Shown here: piece by piece, positions 1-7,853 of the stretch
Numbering within the stretch: position 1 is the first letter of the stretch
How the letters are laid out: every line of letters begins with the position of its first letter
Assembly (NCBI GenBank): GCA_023663725.1
Contig: JAMPGX010000007.1
Span: 1-64,000, forward strand
Direction: 5' to 3'
Length of the DNA stretch: 64,000 bases
Source: a bacterium
GTDB taxonomy: Bacteria; Bacillota; Clostridia; Lachnospirales; Lachnospiraceae
Program-made: the position numbers and the translations under genes
Notes under the pieces: generated by a model
Seen by the model: the letters and a program-made list of their open reading frames with translations, nothing else
What the model was told of the DNA's origin: nothing
Database searches by the model: none

Positions 1-2
1 CC

Positions 3-80
3 GCGGAACGTATCAGGAAGTATGGGTTTGCCTTCTGCGGGAAAGAGGTGCTGATCGGTACTGTATGCCAGCAAGCTTAG
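3..80 (+). CDS. C-terminal end of a gene entering from the left (unidentified)
   Basis: The third frame is open from the window edge to a TAG at 78-80 and encodes about 25 residues (begins AERIRKYGF, ends GTVCQQA). The other two forward frames do not give a more protein-like tail. I cannot assign a family from so little, and the frame could be chance. If real, the gene ends just before the hairpin repeat described next. Confidence 0.3.
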   Translation, partial: AERIRKYGFAFCGKEVLIGTVCQQA

Positions 81-275
81 GCGTTTGCGAAAGCCAGTTA
101 CTTTGTGAGTGTCATTGTGCACATTGTATATTCCAACGCGGACACGCTCTCGCTTCGTTCTCACTGTAGCGGTACTAAGCTCGTGCCGAATGAATTCGGC
201 AGACCTCGCTAAGTACCGACAGTTCGAAAGAGTCTGCTTATGGAATATACAATATGCACAATTCGGTACTGGCAA
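76..275. repeat. Long form of a dispersed hairpin repeat
   Basis: Positions 114-135 and 241-262 are a 22-nt inverted repeat with one mismatch (outer end ATTGTGC, inner end TATTCCA). The 105 nt between them fold back further into an imperfect stem with its apex at 184-201 (TGCCGAAT, GA, ATTCGGCA). The left flank 76-128 matches 54309-54361 on the other strand at roughly 83 percent. The right flank 261-275 matches 54293-54307 at 15 of 15. The copy at 54.3 kb therefore looks like the same element without the roughly 130-nt central hairpin. A related fragment sits at 5533-5557. No coding capacity; it resembles a modular non-autonomous palindromic repeat. Confidence 0.65.
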
Positions 276-303
276 GAAAATGTACTGAAGGGAGTACACG
301 GGT

Positions 304-2412
304 ATGAGAACAGGGTGGAGAAAGTGTCTTTTGTTGCTTGTGGGTTTATTGGTTTTGGCGGGGTGCGGCAGAGAGGAGGGCGCCCCGTCCCCTGTGGAAC
401 AGGAGATAACGGCAGGCGACGAAGGGGAAGAGCTGTTTATCAACGAAATCCTTACATTGCAATTTGGCGATCAGCATACAGAGGCTCAGGAAAAAACTTG
501 TTTTTATGACACATATGCAGACAAGCTCTATATATTGTGGGCGTATGACGGGGAGGAGGGCGCGCCGGAAGAGTACGCTCTCTATGCTTTTGACGGGGAG
601 ACCAAGGAGACGGAACAGCTGCCCTTTGCCATTCAGATTCCAGACAGGGAGGGCAGTTATATTCAGTCGATGGATGTGCGGGACGGCATACAGATTTCCT
701 TTCGGATGCGGGACAGCGCGGGGGATTTTCTGGTCATCACAGATATAGAAGGGAAGATCATCACTCAGGAGGAAACTTTTCCAGATCAGGAGGAGTATCC
801 GTGGAATGCGGAGATACAGCATCGGTTTGAGAACCGCGTATATGACACGGGAAAGGGTTCCATTATTCTCGGCTGCTGCAGGACGCAGGAGAATGTAACG
901 GAGCTTTTCCTGTATGACGCAAAGCAGGGAAGTAAGACGCCGCTGTCTGTCTTTGACGGGGAACTGGTCAGGGCGCTATGCACAGACGGCGAGGATACGA
1001 TCTATTATACCGCTCTGGGAAGTCTGAACAGATGGGATCGGAGGAGCAATACCCATACCAGGCTGTTGGAGCTGCATGAGAATGGGCTTGAATCTTCCCC
1101 TGTGTCCAATAATCTGTTGATAAACTCTCAGGGAGAGGTGCTTATCTGTGAGCTGGAGAGAGAGACCCCCTGTGTCTATGTCCTGTCCGGAGAAGAGAGC
1201 CCCAAGGAGGACGAGCTGCGGATTGCCTATCTCACTGCCATAGGCTCGGACAATCTGGCCAGACCCGCCAAGCTCTTTTTCCAGAGTTATCCAGAGCTTG
1301 CGTTGGTGCAGGAGCGGTGCGACAATGAATCGGACCGACCGGCTATCAGGGACCGCGTCTTCATGGAACTGACGGCGGGCAAGGGCCCGGAGCTGATGTG
1401 GGTGCTGGAGGAGGATATGTATGTCCTTCAGGAAAAGGGATTGCTGATGGATCTGTCCGAATTGATGCCGGAGGACGCACGGGAGCAGATAGTGCCTGCG
1501 GTGATTCAGTCGGGAACTGTGAACGATCAGTTGGTGGGCATTAAGCTGTATGTCCTGTTTGACATGATGATGGTATCCGACGCGCTGTGGGAGGGGGATT
1601 CCTGGACGCGGGAGGATATTTTGGAGATCATGGAGTCGCGGGAGGAGTGGAATCCGGTAATCAATGATGACGGATACGCGATCGACCCGTATGAACTGCT
1701 TAGCAGAGTGTTGTTAACGGATCTGGACGGTTCGGAATTCCTGGATGTGGAGCGGAGATATTGCAATTTTGACAGTCCGGAGTTTATCCGGCTGTTGGAG
1801 GTCTGCAAGAAATACGGGCGGCAACCGTCAGAGAAGTTGGACGGCGAGGAGTATGGAAGGCAGTTGGAGAATGGGGACAGCATAGCATGGACTGGAACGG
1901 TCCCCTTCCTTGATTTTTCATCCAAAATGAGCATGTACGGTGACAATGCGCATGTAGTGGGTTTTCCCGCCGGGGAGGGCGGTACAAACTACATCACGGC
2001 GGACAATACTTTTCTGGTGGTAAATGCCCAGGCGACACATTTGGATGAGATCAAGAGCCTGTTGGCATATCTTTTGAGTTATGATCAGCAGTTTAACGAC
2101 AGCGATGTGACGATCAGAAAGGATGTCATGAGAGACTGTGTGGTATATCATGAATTCCAGAAGAAATATGTGTTGAAAGTTTCCACTCAAAAAAGCGTCA
2201 TTATGAACATTGACCTTAAACCGGATGGAACAAGCTGGATCGAGGAGTATCTAGCTCTTGTCGAAACCTGCAAGCCGGCTCCGAACTGGCGTTATACCAT
2301 GGTGGGAACGATTCTGTCGGAGGAGCTGCAGCCGTATTTTGCGGGAGATAAGGGGGCAAAGGAAGTGGCGGAGATTATACAGAGCAGGATGCAGATCTAT
2401 TTGAATGAGTGA
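304..2412 (+). CDS. Lipoprotein with C-terminal extracellular solute-binding-type domain
   Basis: 702 residues. The N-terminus is a lipoprotein signal: basic start, leucine-rich core, lipobox LAGC with Cys21. Residues about 45-300 are rich in aspartate and aromatic residues with repeated short strands, suggesting a beta-propeller-like sensor region. From about residue 305 (DELRIAYLTAIGSDN onward) the sequence resembles family-1 sugar ABC-transporter binding proteins. A GGGAG site lies 9 nt before the ATG. No permease genes follow; the next genes are an ABC exporter. It may bind a sugar or peptide at the cell surface or act as a sensor. Two tandem lipoproteins at 28.9-31.3 kb resemble its N-terminal half. 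The family assignment is by pattern only. Confidence 0.65.
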   Translation: MRTGWRKCLLLLVGLLVLAGCGREEGAPSPVEQEITAGDEGEELFINEILTLQFGDQHTEAQEKTCFYDTYADKLYILWAYDGEEGAPEEYALYAFDGETKETEQLPFAIQIPDREGSYIQSMDVRDGIQISFRMRDSAGDFLVITDIEGKIITQEETFPDQEEYPWNAEIQHRFENRVYDTGKGSIILGCCRTQENVTELFLYDAKQGSKTPLSVFDGELVRALCTDGEDTIYYTALGSLNRWDRRSNTHTRLLELHENGLESSPVSNNLLINSQGEVLICELERETPCVYVLSGEESPKEDELRIAYLTAIGSDNLARPAKLFFQSYPELALVQERCDNESDRPAIRDRVFMELTAGKGPELMWVLEEDMYVLQEKGLLMDLSELMPEDAREQIVPAVIQSGTVNDQLVGIKLYVLFDMMMVSDALWEGDSWTREDILEIMESREEWNPVINDDGYAIDPYELLSRVLLTDLDGSEFLDVERRYCNFDSPEFIRLLEVCKKYGRQPSEKLDGEEYGRQLENGDSIAWTGTVPFLDFSSKMSMYGDNAHVVGFPAGEGGTNYITADNTFLVVNAQATHLDEIKSLLAYLLSYDQQFNDSDVTIRKDVMRDCVVYHEFQKKYVLKVSTQKSVIMNIDLKPDGTSWIEEYLALVETCKPAPNWRYTMVGTILSEELQPYFAGDKGAKEVAEIIQSRMQIYLNE

Positions 2413-2557
2413 ATCTTCACTTTACGATTTCTTTATACTTTCTAAATGACTTTTTTATAGGAAATGGGATATGATCAGATCATCACAGGCGAGGGTCAAT
2501 GGAACTCGAAGCAGTGAACTCTATTGAAAAACTCTATTGAAAAAAGGAGAGAGCAGG

Positions 2558-3478
2558 ATGACGGACGATGATATGATCATACAGACCCACCAGTTGACTA
2601 AGCAGTACGGCCAGGTCTTAGCCCTGGACCATGTGGATCTGTCCATTCCCAGAGGGAGTATCTATGGCCTGGTTGGTAACAATGGCGCAGGCAAAACCAC
2701 TTTACTGAAAATTTTATTGGGGCAGGTGTATGCCACCTCCGGCAGCTTTTCCCTGTGGGAAGCTCAGGATGAGGCGGGCTGGCGCAGGAACCGTAGGCGC
2801 TGTGGGGCTATCGTGGAAGCGCCGGGCTTCTACCCGGAGATGACGGCTCAGCAGAATCTGGAGTATTACCGGATACAGCGGGGAATACCGGGCAGAGAGA
2901 GGACATTGGAGAAGCTCAGGGAGGTGGGGCTGGCGGACGCCGCCCACAAGAAATTCCGGCAGATGTCCATGGGCATGAAACAGCGCCTGGGCCTGGCGCT
3001 GGCCCTGCTGGGTGAGCCGGAGCTGCTGCTTCTGGACGAGCCCATCAACGGGCTGGACCCCTCAGGCATCATTGAGATCCGCAGCTTCCTGCTGAAGCTG
3101 AACCGGGAGAAGCATACCACGATTCTCATCTCCAGCCATATTTTGGCGGAGCTGGAGAATATGGCCACGGACTACGCGTTTCTCAGCAAGGGAAAGGTGA
3201 TACAGCAGGTCAGCTCCAGGAAGCTGCACGAGCTCTGTGGCACCTATCTGGAGATCAGAGTGACAGAGCCCGAACGCTACTCGGCCCTGTTGGAAAAGGA
3301 ACTGCATCTGGCGGACTATCGAGTGCTGCCGGATGGAACCATCCATATTTCAGGGCAGGTGGAGGATGTGACGCCTTTTAGCAGATTGGCGGTGGAGCAG
3401 GGCATCGGGGTGTTGGCATTGGAGCGACGGGAAATGCATCTGGAGGATTACTATGTGCATCTGACATCCGAACAGTGA
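2558..3478 (+). CDS. ABC transporter ATP-binding protein (bacitracin/antimicrobial peptide type)
   Basis: About 306 residues from ATG 2558, which has AAGGAGAG 6 nt upstream; an in-frame TTG at 2537 is less likely. It contains Walker A (GNNGAGKTT), an ABC signature in the form MSMGMKQRLG, Walker B (LLLLDEP followed by INGLDPSG) and an H-loop (SSH). The C-terminal about 90 residues are the extension common in BcrA-like subunits. It pairs with the permease at 3561 and probably energises export or detachment of a peptide, lipid or antibiotic. A membrane histidine kinase follows, the usual context for antimicrobial-peptide resistance modules. Confidence 0.9.
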   Translation: MTDDDMIIQTHQLTKQYGQVLALDHVDLSIPRGSIYGLVGNNGAGKTTLLKILLGQVYATSGSFSLWEAQDEAGWRRNRRRCGAIVEAPGFYPEMTAQQNLEYYRIQRGIPGRERTLEKLREVGLADAAHKKFRQMSMGMKQRLGLALALLGEPELLLLDEPINGLDPSGIIEIRSFLLKLNREKHTTILISSHILAELENMATDYAFLSKGKVIQQVSSRKLHELCGTYLEIRVTEPERYSALLEKELHLADYRVLPDGTIHISGQVEDVTPFSRLAVEQGIGVLALERREMHLEDYYVHLTSEQ

Positions 3479-3560
3479 TGATTGCGCGAGAAATCAGGAA
3501 CTCTGTATTGGCATCCGGCGGATGCGATGCGGGACTGTATATTAAGGAGAGAGAAGAATA

Positions 3561-4331
3561 ATGTTAAACTGTATAAAGAGTGAACTTTATCATATTTTTC
3601 ATACCAAGTCAGTCTATATGCTGACAGGAGTATGCCTGCTGTTGATGCTGCTCTTCAGCGGAGGACTGTGGGCCATGGCCACGTTTACCGGAGATTTTCC
3701 CTGGGCAACTACCAAGTATGCCTTCAGTACCCTGGAGGCGGATATGCATATCCCCCTGTTTTTGTCGGCTATCATGGGCAGTGTGGTGGCTTCCGACGAT
3801 TTGAAGCACCGGACGGTCAACAATGCGGTGGCTTTTGGGCTTTCCAGGGAGCAGGTATTTCTGGCCAAGCTGGTGGTGGGAATCGTGGCGTCCGCTCTCT
3901 GTCTGCTGGTGACGGAGGCCGCGCTGATCGGAGGCGGTTATCTGCTGTTGGAGAACAGCGGTCCCCAGTATACGCTATCTCTGCTGAGGGGTACGGCTGC
4001 CTGTATTCCCGTGTGGATCGGGGGAATGATCGCTTATATCAGTCTGTATTATGTGACCGGCAGCACAAGCGCGGGAATCTGGAGCTGGCTGCTTGTCATG
4101 GTGGCAGTGCCCGTGGCGGTGAGCATATTGGGAATGAAATTTGAATGGTGTGCTCGGCTGACCTCATGGCTGTACTATTCCATGGTGTCCGCTGTCACGC
4201 CCACGGAGGAGTGGCTGGAATTCGCCTGGTCTACTCCGGCGGGATTTCTGAGATGTCAGGAGTCGGGTATTATCGGCATGGCGATTTTTGTCACAGTGGG
4301 CATCCTGGCCATACGTCGCAGGGAGCTTTGA
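3561..4331 (+). CDS. ABC-2 type transporter permease
   Basis: 256 residues with about six hydrophobic segments: one near residues 17-40, several in 95-200, and one at the C-terminus (GMAIFVTVGILAI). The early sequence (ELYHIFHTKSVY) followed by a large first loop and the motif DDLKHRTVNNAVAFGLSR is typical of ABC-2 permeases partnered with BcrA-like ATPases. AAGGAGAG precedes the ATG. It is the membrane half of the exporter with the gene at 2558; the 35-nt gap to the histidine kinase suggests one transcript. Confidence 0.85.
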   Translation: MLNCIKSELYHIFHTKSVYMLTGVCLLLMLLFSGGLWAMATFTGDFPWATTKYAFSTLEADMHIPLFLSAIMGSVVASDDLKHRTVNNAVAFGLSREQVFLAKLVVGIVASALCLLVTEAALIGGGYLLLENSGPQYTLSLLRGTAACIPVWIGGMIAYISLYYVTGSTSAGIWSWLLVMVAVPVAVSILGMKFEWCARLTSWLYYSMVSAVTPTEEWLEFAWSTPAGFLRCQESGIIGMAIFVTVGILAIRRREL

Positions 4332-4365
4332 GGCGGGCTGGCTTGTGATCTGAGAGGGTATTGAT

Positions 4366-5301
4366 ATGTGGATTGCTGTAGGGATCGGAGTGGTAATGGG
4401 CCTAGTGGCGCTTGTTTTTATCGTAAAATACAGCCTGTTGAAGAGCTGTGTAGAGCAGGCAGGGCAGGACATGGCGGAGATTCTGAAAAACCCTGAGGAA
4501 AACCGCATTTTGCTGGCTGCCTCCCCCTCGAGGGAGGCGGAGCGACTCCTGCGTCAGATCAACTGCTATATAGCATACCATCAGCGGGAACGGGTGCGGT
4601 GGCAACGGCAGGAGAGGCAGCTACAGGAGCAGGTTGAGAATATCAGCCATGATCTGCGGACGCCATTGACCTCTATACTAGGTTATCTGGAGCTGGTGGA
4701 CGTCGGCAGGCTATCCAGGGAGGACCAGGAGGCTCTGGCGGTGGTGGAGAGAAAGAGCCGCTATCTGCAGGGACTGATCGGCGATTTCTATGATCTGTCC
4801 AGGCTGGAGCGGGCGGACATCCGTCTGGAGCAAAAGCCGGTGGATGCCGCCCGTCTGATTCGCGAAGTAGTACTGTCCTATTATCCTGAGTTTGAAAAGC
4901 GTCATCTGGAGGTGGAGCTCGCCTTGCCGGATGGGGCTGTCATGGTGGAGGGAGACGGGAAAGCGATGGAGCGCATCTTGCACAATCTGGTTCAGAATGC
5001 ACTGCGCTATGCGCGCAGCCGTTTCCGGATATGTATCCACGAGACGGCTCCTGTCGGGGATGGGAAGGGCAGAATTGGTCTCGATTTCTGTAATGATACG
5101 GATACGCTTACGCAGGAGGATATCCGTTGCCTTTTTGACCGTTTCTACACTGCGGACCATGCTCGCTCCGGCACAGCTACAGGCCTGGGGCTGGCCATCA
5201 GCAGACTGCTGGCCCAGGCCATGAATGGCGAAGCGTCGGCCGTTCTGACTCCCTCTGGGGAGCTGCATTTGTTGTTTTCATTTTGCGCCGCCTCGGACTG
5301 A
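4366..5301 (+). CDS. Sensor histidine kinase, HisKA type
   Basis: 311 residues. One N-terminal membrane segment (about residues 3-24) is followed by a short helical linker, the dimerisation and phosphoacceptor motif ISHDLRTPLT with His95, and an HATPase domain (N box NLVQNALRYA, G box ATGLGLAISR). No extracellular sensor domain is visible, as in intramembrane-sensing kinases that take their signal from an ABC transporter. Unusually, no OmpR-type regulator lies beside it; the next regulator (5581) is LytTR type with its own kinase. The partner must be elsewhere or the kinase cross-talks. Confidence 0.9.
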   Translation: MWIAVGIGVVMGLVALVFIVKYSLLKSCVEQAGQDMAEILKNPEENRILLAASPSREAERLLRQINCYIAYHQRERVRWQRQERQLQEQVENISHDLRTPLTSILGYLELVDVGRLSREDQEALAVVERKSRYLQGLIGDFYDLSRLERADIRLEQKPVDAARLIREVVLSYYPEFEKRHLEVELALPDGAVMVEGDGKAMERILHNLVQNALRYARSRFRICIHETAPVGDGKGRIGLDFCNDTDTLTQEDIRCLFDRFYTADHARSGTATGLGLAISRLLAQAMNGEASAVLTPSGELHLLFSFCAASD

Positions 5302-5345
5302 CTACAGGGAGGAGCGCGGCATTTTCCATCGTTCACGGGCGGACG

Positions 5346-5371
5346 GAGCATCCCAGTTGGGGTGCTCTTTT
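5346..5371 (+). terminator. Intrinsic terminator after the ABC/kinase operon
   Basis: GAGCATCCC and GGGGTGCTC pair across an AGTT loop (5346-5367) and are followed by four T. It lies 45 nt after the kinase stop and separates it from the LytTR pair. Confidence 0.75.
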
Positions 5372-5433
5372 GACTAAATAGGCGAAATTATCACGATAAG
5401 GAGCAAAAATAACAGGAAAATTGGGATGAAATA

Positions 5434-5442
5434 TGATATAAT
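5434..5442 (+). promoter_or_regulatory. Probable extended -10 promoter for the LytTR/GHKL pair
   Basis: TGATATAAT is a perfect extended -10 element in AT-rich sequence after the terminator. No good -35 is visible, as is usual for extended -10 promoters. The leader to the GTG start is about 130 nt and carries a fragment of the dispersed repeat. Confidence 0.5.
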
Positions 5443-5532
5443 ATTCGTAGAGTGCGGAGCCAGGCGCCCGAAGAAACGGCTGCCGTGCTTGCACGAGCAG
5501 ATGATTATTTGGGGATTTGACGAGCGAAGCGA

Positions 5533-5557
5533 ACCGAATTATGTACAATATGCGCAA
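5533..5557. repeat. Fragment related to the dispersed hairpin repeat
   Basis: The sequence ACCGAAT, TAT, GTACAATATGCGCAA matches ACCGAAT, GTACAATGTGCACAA of the 54.3-kb copy except for a 3-nt insertion and two transitions. The short palindrome ATATGCGC-AAA-GCGTAT here also resembles the motif pair at 27922 and 58295. Confidence 0.4.
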
Positions 5558-5580
5558 AGCGTATGGAAAGGGAGAAGCCT

Positions 5581-6279
5581 GTGAAAATAGCAATATGCGA
5601 CGACTATCGGAAAGATGCCGAGCGCTTGAAGAGCTTTCTGCTGGGGCATAATGTGAGGACATACACAGACGGGGGAAAGCTGTTAGGGGATTTAGAAAAG
5701 TATCAGGTTCATTATGACCTCTATCTGCTGGACATATTTCTGGAGGATTCTCTGGATGGACTCGAGCTGGCTCGGCGCATCCGCGCACAGGACAGTGAGG
5801 CCGTGATCTGCTTTGTCTCCACCTCCGATGCTTTCTACAGGGATGCCTATGATCTCTATGCCGTGCAATATCTGATCAAGCCGGTGCAGGAGGATGAGGT
5901 GCGACAGCTCATGGAGCGGCTGGTTCGGCGCACGGAGCGGGAGAGGAGTCAGTGCCTGGTCTACAAATGGCGCGGTCAGGCGGGCAGTATTCCATATGGC
6001 AGGATTCTCTTTATTGACAGCAAAGAGCACACTCTGTTCATCCACTGCTCGGATGGGAGTGTGCAGGAGTGTAAGGGAAAGATGGATGACCTGGAGCTTC
6101 AGATCTGTGGGGAGGTGTTCTGCCGGTGCCATCAGAGCTTTATTGCCAATATGTATCATGTGGACAGGCTGAATGGGAACATGCTGATACTGGGAGAGCA
6201 TGGCGTCCCCATATCCAGACGGTATTATGCGAAGGTGAAAAACCGGTATCAGGAGATCTTGTTTGAGGAGGTGGATTGA
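5581..6279 (+). CDS. LytTR response regulator (AgrA-like)
   Basis: About 232 residues from GTG 5581, chosen because GGGAGA lies a few nt upstream and the protein then begins VKIAICDD like the family; an in-frame ATG at 5563 is possible. The receiver domain occupies residues 1-120 with acceptor Asp51 (LLDIFL) and a conserved Lys in QYLIKPVQ. The LytTR DNA-binding domain runs from about 135 to the end (CHQSFIANMYHV). It should act as the output of the kinase that overlaps its stop codon. Such pairs control quorum sensing, bacteriocins or surface functions. No agrB or agrD-like gene lies nearby. Confidence 0.9.
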   Translation: MKIAICDDYRKDAERLKSFLLGHNVRTYTDGGKLLGDLEKYQVHYDLYLLDIFLEDSLDGLELARRIRAQDSEAVICFVSTSDAFYRDAYDLYAVQYLIKPVQEDEVRQLMERLVRRTERERSQCLVYKWRGQAGSIPYGRILFIDSKEHTLFIHCSDGSVQECKGKMDDLELQICGEVFCRCHQSFIANMYHVDRLNGNMLILGEHGVPISRRYYAKVKNRYQEILFEEVD

Positions 6280-7574
6280 TGAAATTGCTGTTCCGAGATA
6301 TTTCCACATTCTGGGGAATGATCCACGTGATCCTGCTCTTTGTCATGCTGTTTCGCTCCCGTTACACTGCGAAAAAAACCATTGTGTTGGCCGGAATCGG
6401 AATGGGTACGCTGATGCTTTTGAATCTGGTGGGAGTCATGATACTGGGTTTTGAAGTCATGGGAAGACTATTTCTGTTCACTTGTTCAATTCCCAGCTTT
6501 ATCTTTTTCTACATTCTTTCCGCTGACAAAAAAGCCCGTTTTCTGCTCACCTTCTGTCTGGCGGATACGTCCTGTCTGTGGATTATAGCGGTAACGCTGT
6601 TGCTGGACATCTATATTGGAGGCGGGCAGTATGTACTGATGTTGGTCAGCAGACTGATTGCCTTTCCTCTGCTGGAATATCTGGCCTATCGCTATCTCCG
6701 CAGACCCTACATGGAGCTGCAGGATGCGGTGGACAAGGGCTGGGGGATCTTTGCGGGGATGACGCTGCTGTACTATCTCCTGCTCACAATGGTGATCTTC
6801 TACCCTACAAATATTGAGAATCGTCCGGAAGATGTATTTCTCTGTATCCTGATCCTAGTGCTGATGTTTTTCAATTATGCCACCATATTCACCGCGCTGT
6901 ATCGGCAGCATTTGCTCTACCGCAGGCAGCAGGGAGAGCGCGTCCTGCAGGAGCAGAAGAACGCGCTGGAGGCTCAGCTGGAAAACCAGCAGACAATCAG
7001 GCGGCTTAAGCATGACATGAAGGGCCATGCCGTAACGTTGTCGGGCCTGCTCGGGGCTGGGAGGACGCAGGAGGCTCTGGAGTATCTTAAGAAGCTGGTT
7101 GCCGATACGGATTTCCTGTGGGGACAGTTCTGCGCCAATCCCTATATGAATGCGGTATTCGGTTATTATGTGCGCAAGTTTCAGGAGCTTGACACGGAGC
7201 TGAAACTGGATATCCGGATCGGGGAGGAGGAGCTACCCTATATGGAGCTGTGCCAGATCCTCTCCAATGGTCTGGAAAACGCCTGCGATGCCCTGGAAGG
7301 ACTTGACGCGGACGAGCGGGAGGCGTCCGTGCAGATGAAGTACAGCAGGGATTATCTGATTATTCGCATTAAAAATCATTGTCGGGAGGACCTCCATGTC
7401 ATAAAGGGGACGCTTCCGGATACAGAAAAAAAGGAACATGGCCACGGCTTAGGACTGATTACGGTGCAGGAAGCGGCACAGCGGCTTGGCGGGGAGATGT
7501 TCTGTTATACGGAGAACGGGCACTTCGTGATGGATGTGATGGTCAGCCAGGTAGTGTGTCAGGGTTCAGTTTGA
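6279..7574 (+). CDS. GHKL sensor histidine kinase (AgrC-like)
   Basis: 431 residues from ATG 6279, which overlaps the regulator stop; GAGGAGGT lies just upstream. Six or so membrane helices fill residues 10-215. A helical linker leads to the phosphoacceptor motif RRLKHDMKGH with His245. The GHKL ATPase follows with N box GLENACDAL and G box HGHGLGLITV. This layout is that of peptide-sensing AgrC/ComD kinases. Its ligand cannot be inferred because no pheromone precursor gene is seen. Confidence 0.9.
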   Translation: MKLLFRDISTFWGMIHVILLFVMLFRSRYTAKKTIVLAGIGMGTLMLLNLVGVMILGFEVMGRLFLFTCSIPSFIFFYILSADKKARFLLTFCLADTSCLWIIAVTLLLDIYIGGGQYVLMLVSRLIAFPLLEYLAYRYLRRPYMELQDAVDKGWGIFAGMTLLYYLLLTMVIFYPTNIENRPEDVFLCILILVLMFFNYATIFTALYRQHLLYRRQQGERVLQEQKNALEAQLENQQTIRRLKHDMKGHAVTLSGLLGAGRTQEALEYLKKLVADTDFLWGQFCANPYMNAVFGYYVRKFQELDTELKLDIRIGEEELPYMELCQILSNGLENACDALEGLDADEREASVQMKYSRDYLIIRIKNHCREDLHVIKGTLPDTEKKEHGHGLGLITVQEAAQRLGGEMFCYTENGHFVMDVMVSQVVCQGSV

Positions 7575-7674
7575 ACTCCGGCAGGAGGACAAAGCTGACA
7601 GTAGAATATGCTTGGAGCTATACAACCATTGTGGTGTTAAATAATGGAAAAATGGAAATATCAAAACAGGAAAT

Positions 7675-7711
7675 ATGAGAATAGATCAATTATAGAATAG
7701 GATAAGTCATT
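7675..7711 (+). promoter_or_regulatory. Upstream element shared by the chemoreceptor and the first GH43 gene (copy 1)
   Basis: This 37-nt stretch and the one at 10029-10065 share ATGAGAA-AGATCAATTA, an 8-nt variable block and GATAAGTCATT, about 31 of 37 positions with identical spacing. Both lie about 95-145 nt upstream of a start codon. It could be a shared promoter or regulator site. The GATAAG block does not match the housekeeping -10 well and I cannot name the sigma factor. Confidence 0.45.
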
Positions 7712-7853
7712 GCCTAAAATGGGCTCAGAGACTATCATTAAAACGATACACTATGCATTCATACTAGGACTGTCCCATTGCCGGAGGTCGGTCGTGTTGC
7801 CGGACGCAGTGGCAGGCATGGAACTGTTAAACAAGGTGGAAGGAGAAAAATAA

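Noticed and set aside
240-509. 89-residue frame at the start of the first lipoprotein gene
   Set aside because: It lies in another frame of the lipoprotein signal region and the hairpin, with no ribosome site.
2521-2556. Direct repeat of CTCTATTGAAAAA before the ABC gene
   Set aside because: Only two short copies, likely slippage; no regulatory meaning could be argued.
5581-7574. Complete agr quorum-sensing system
   Set aside because: Only the AgrA- and AgrC-like genes are present; no AgrB-like membrane protease or AgrD-like peptide gene is seen beside them.
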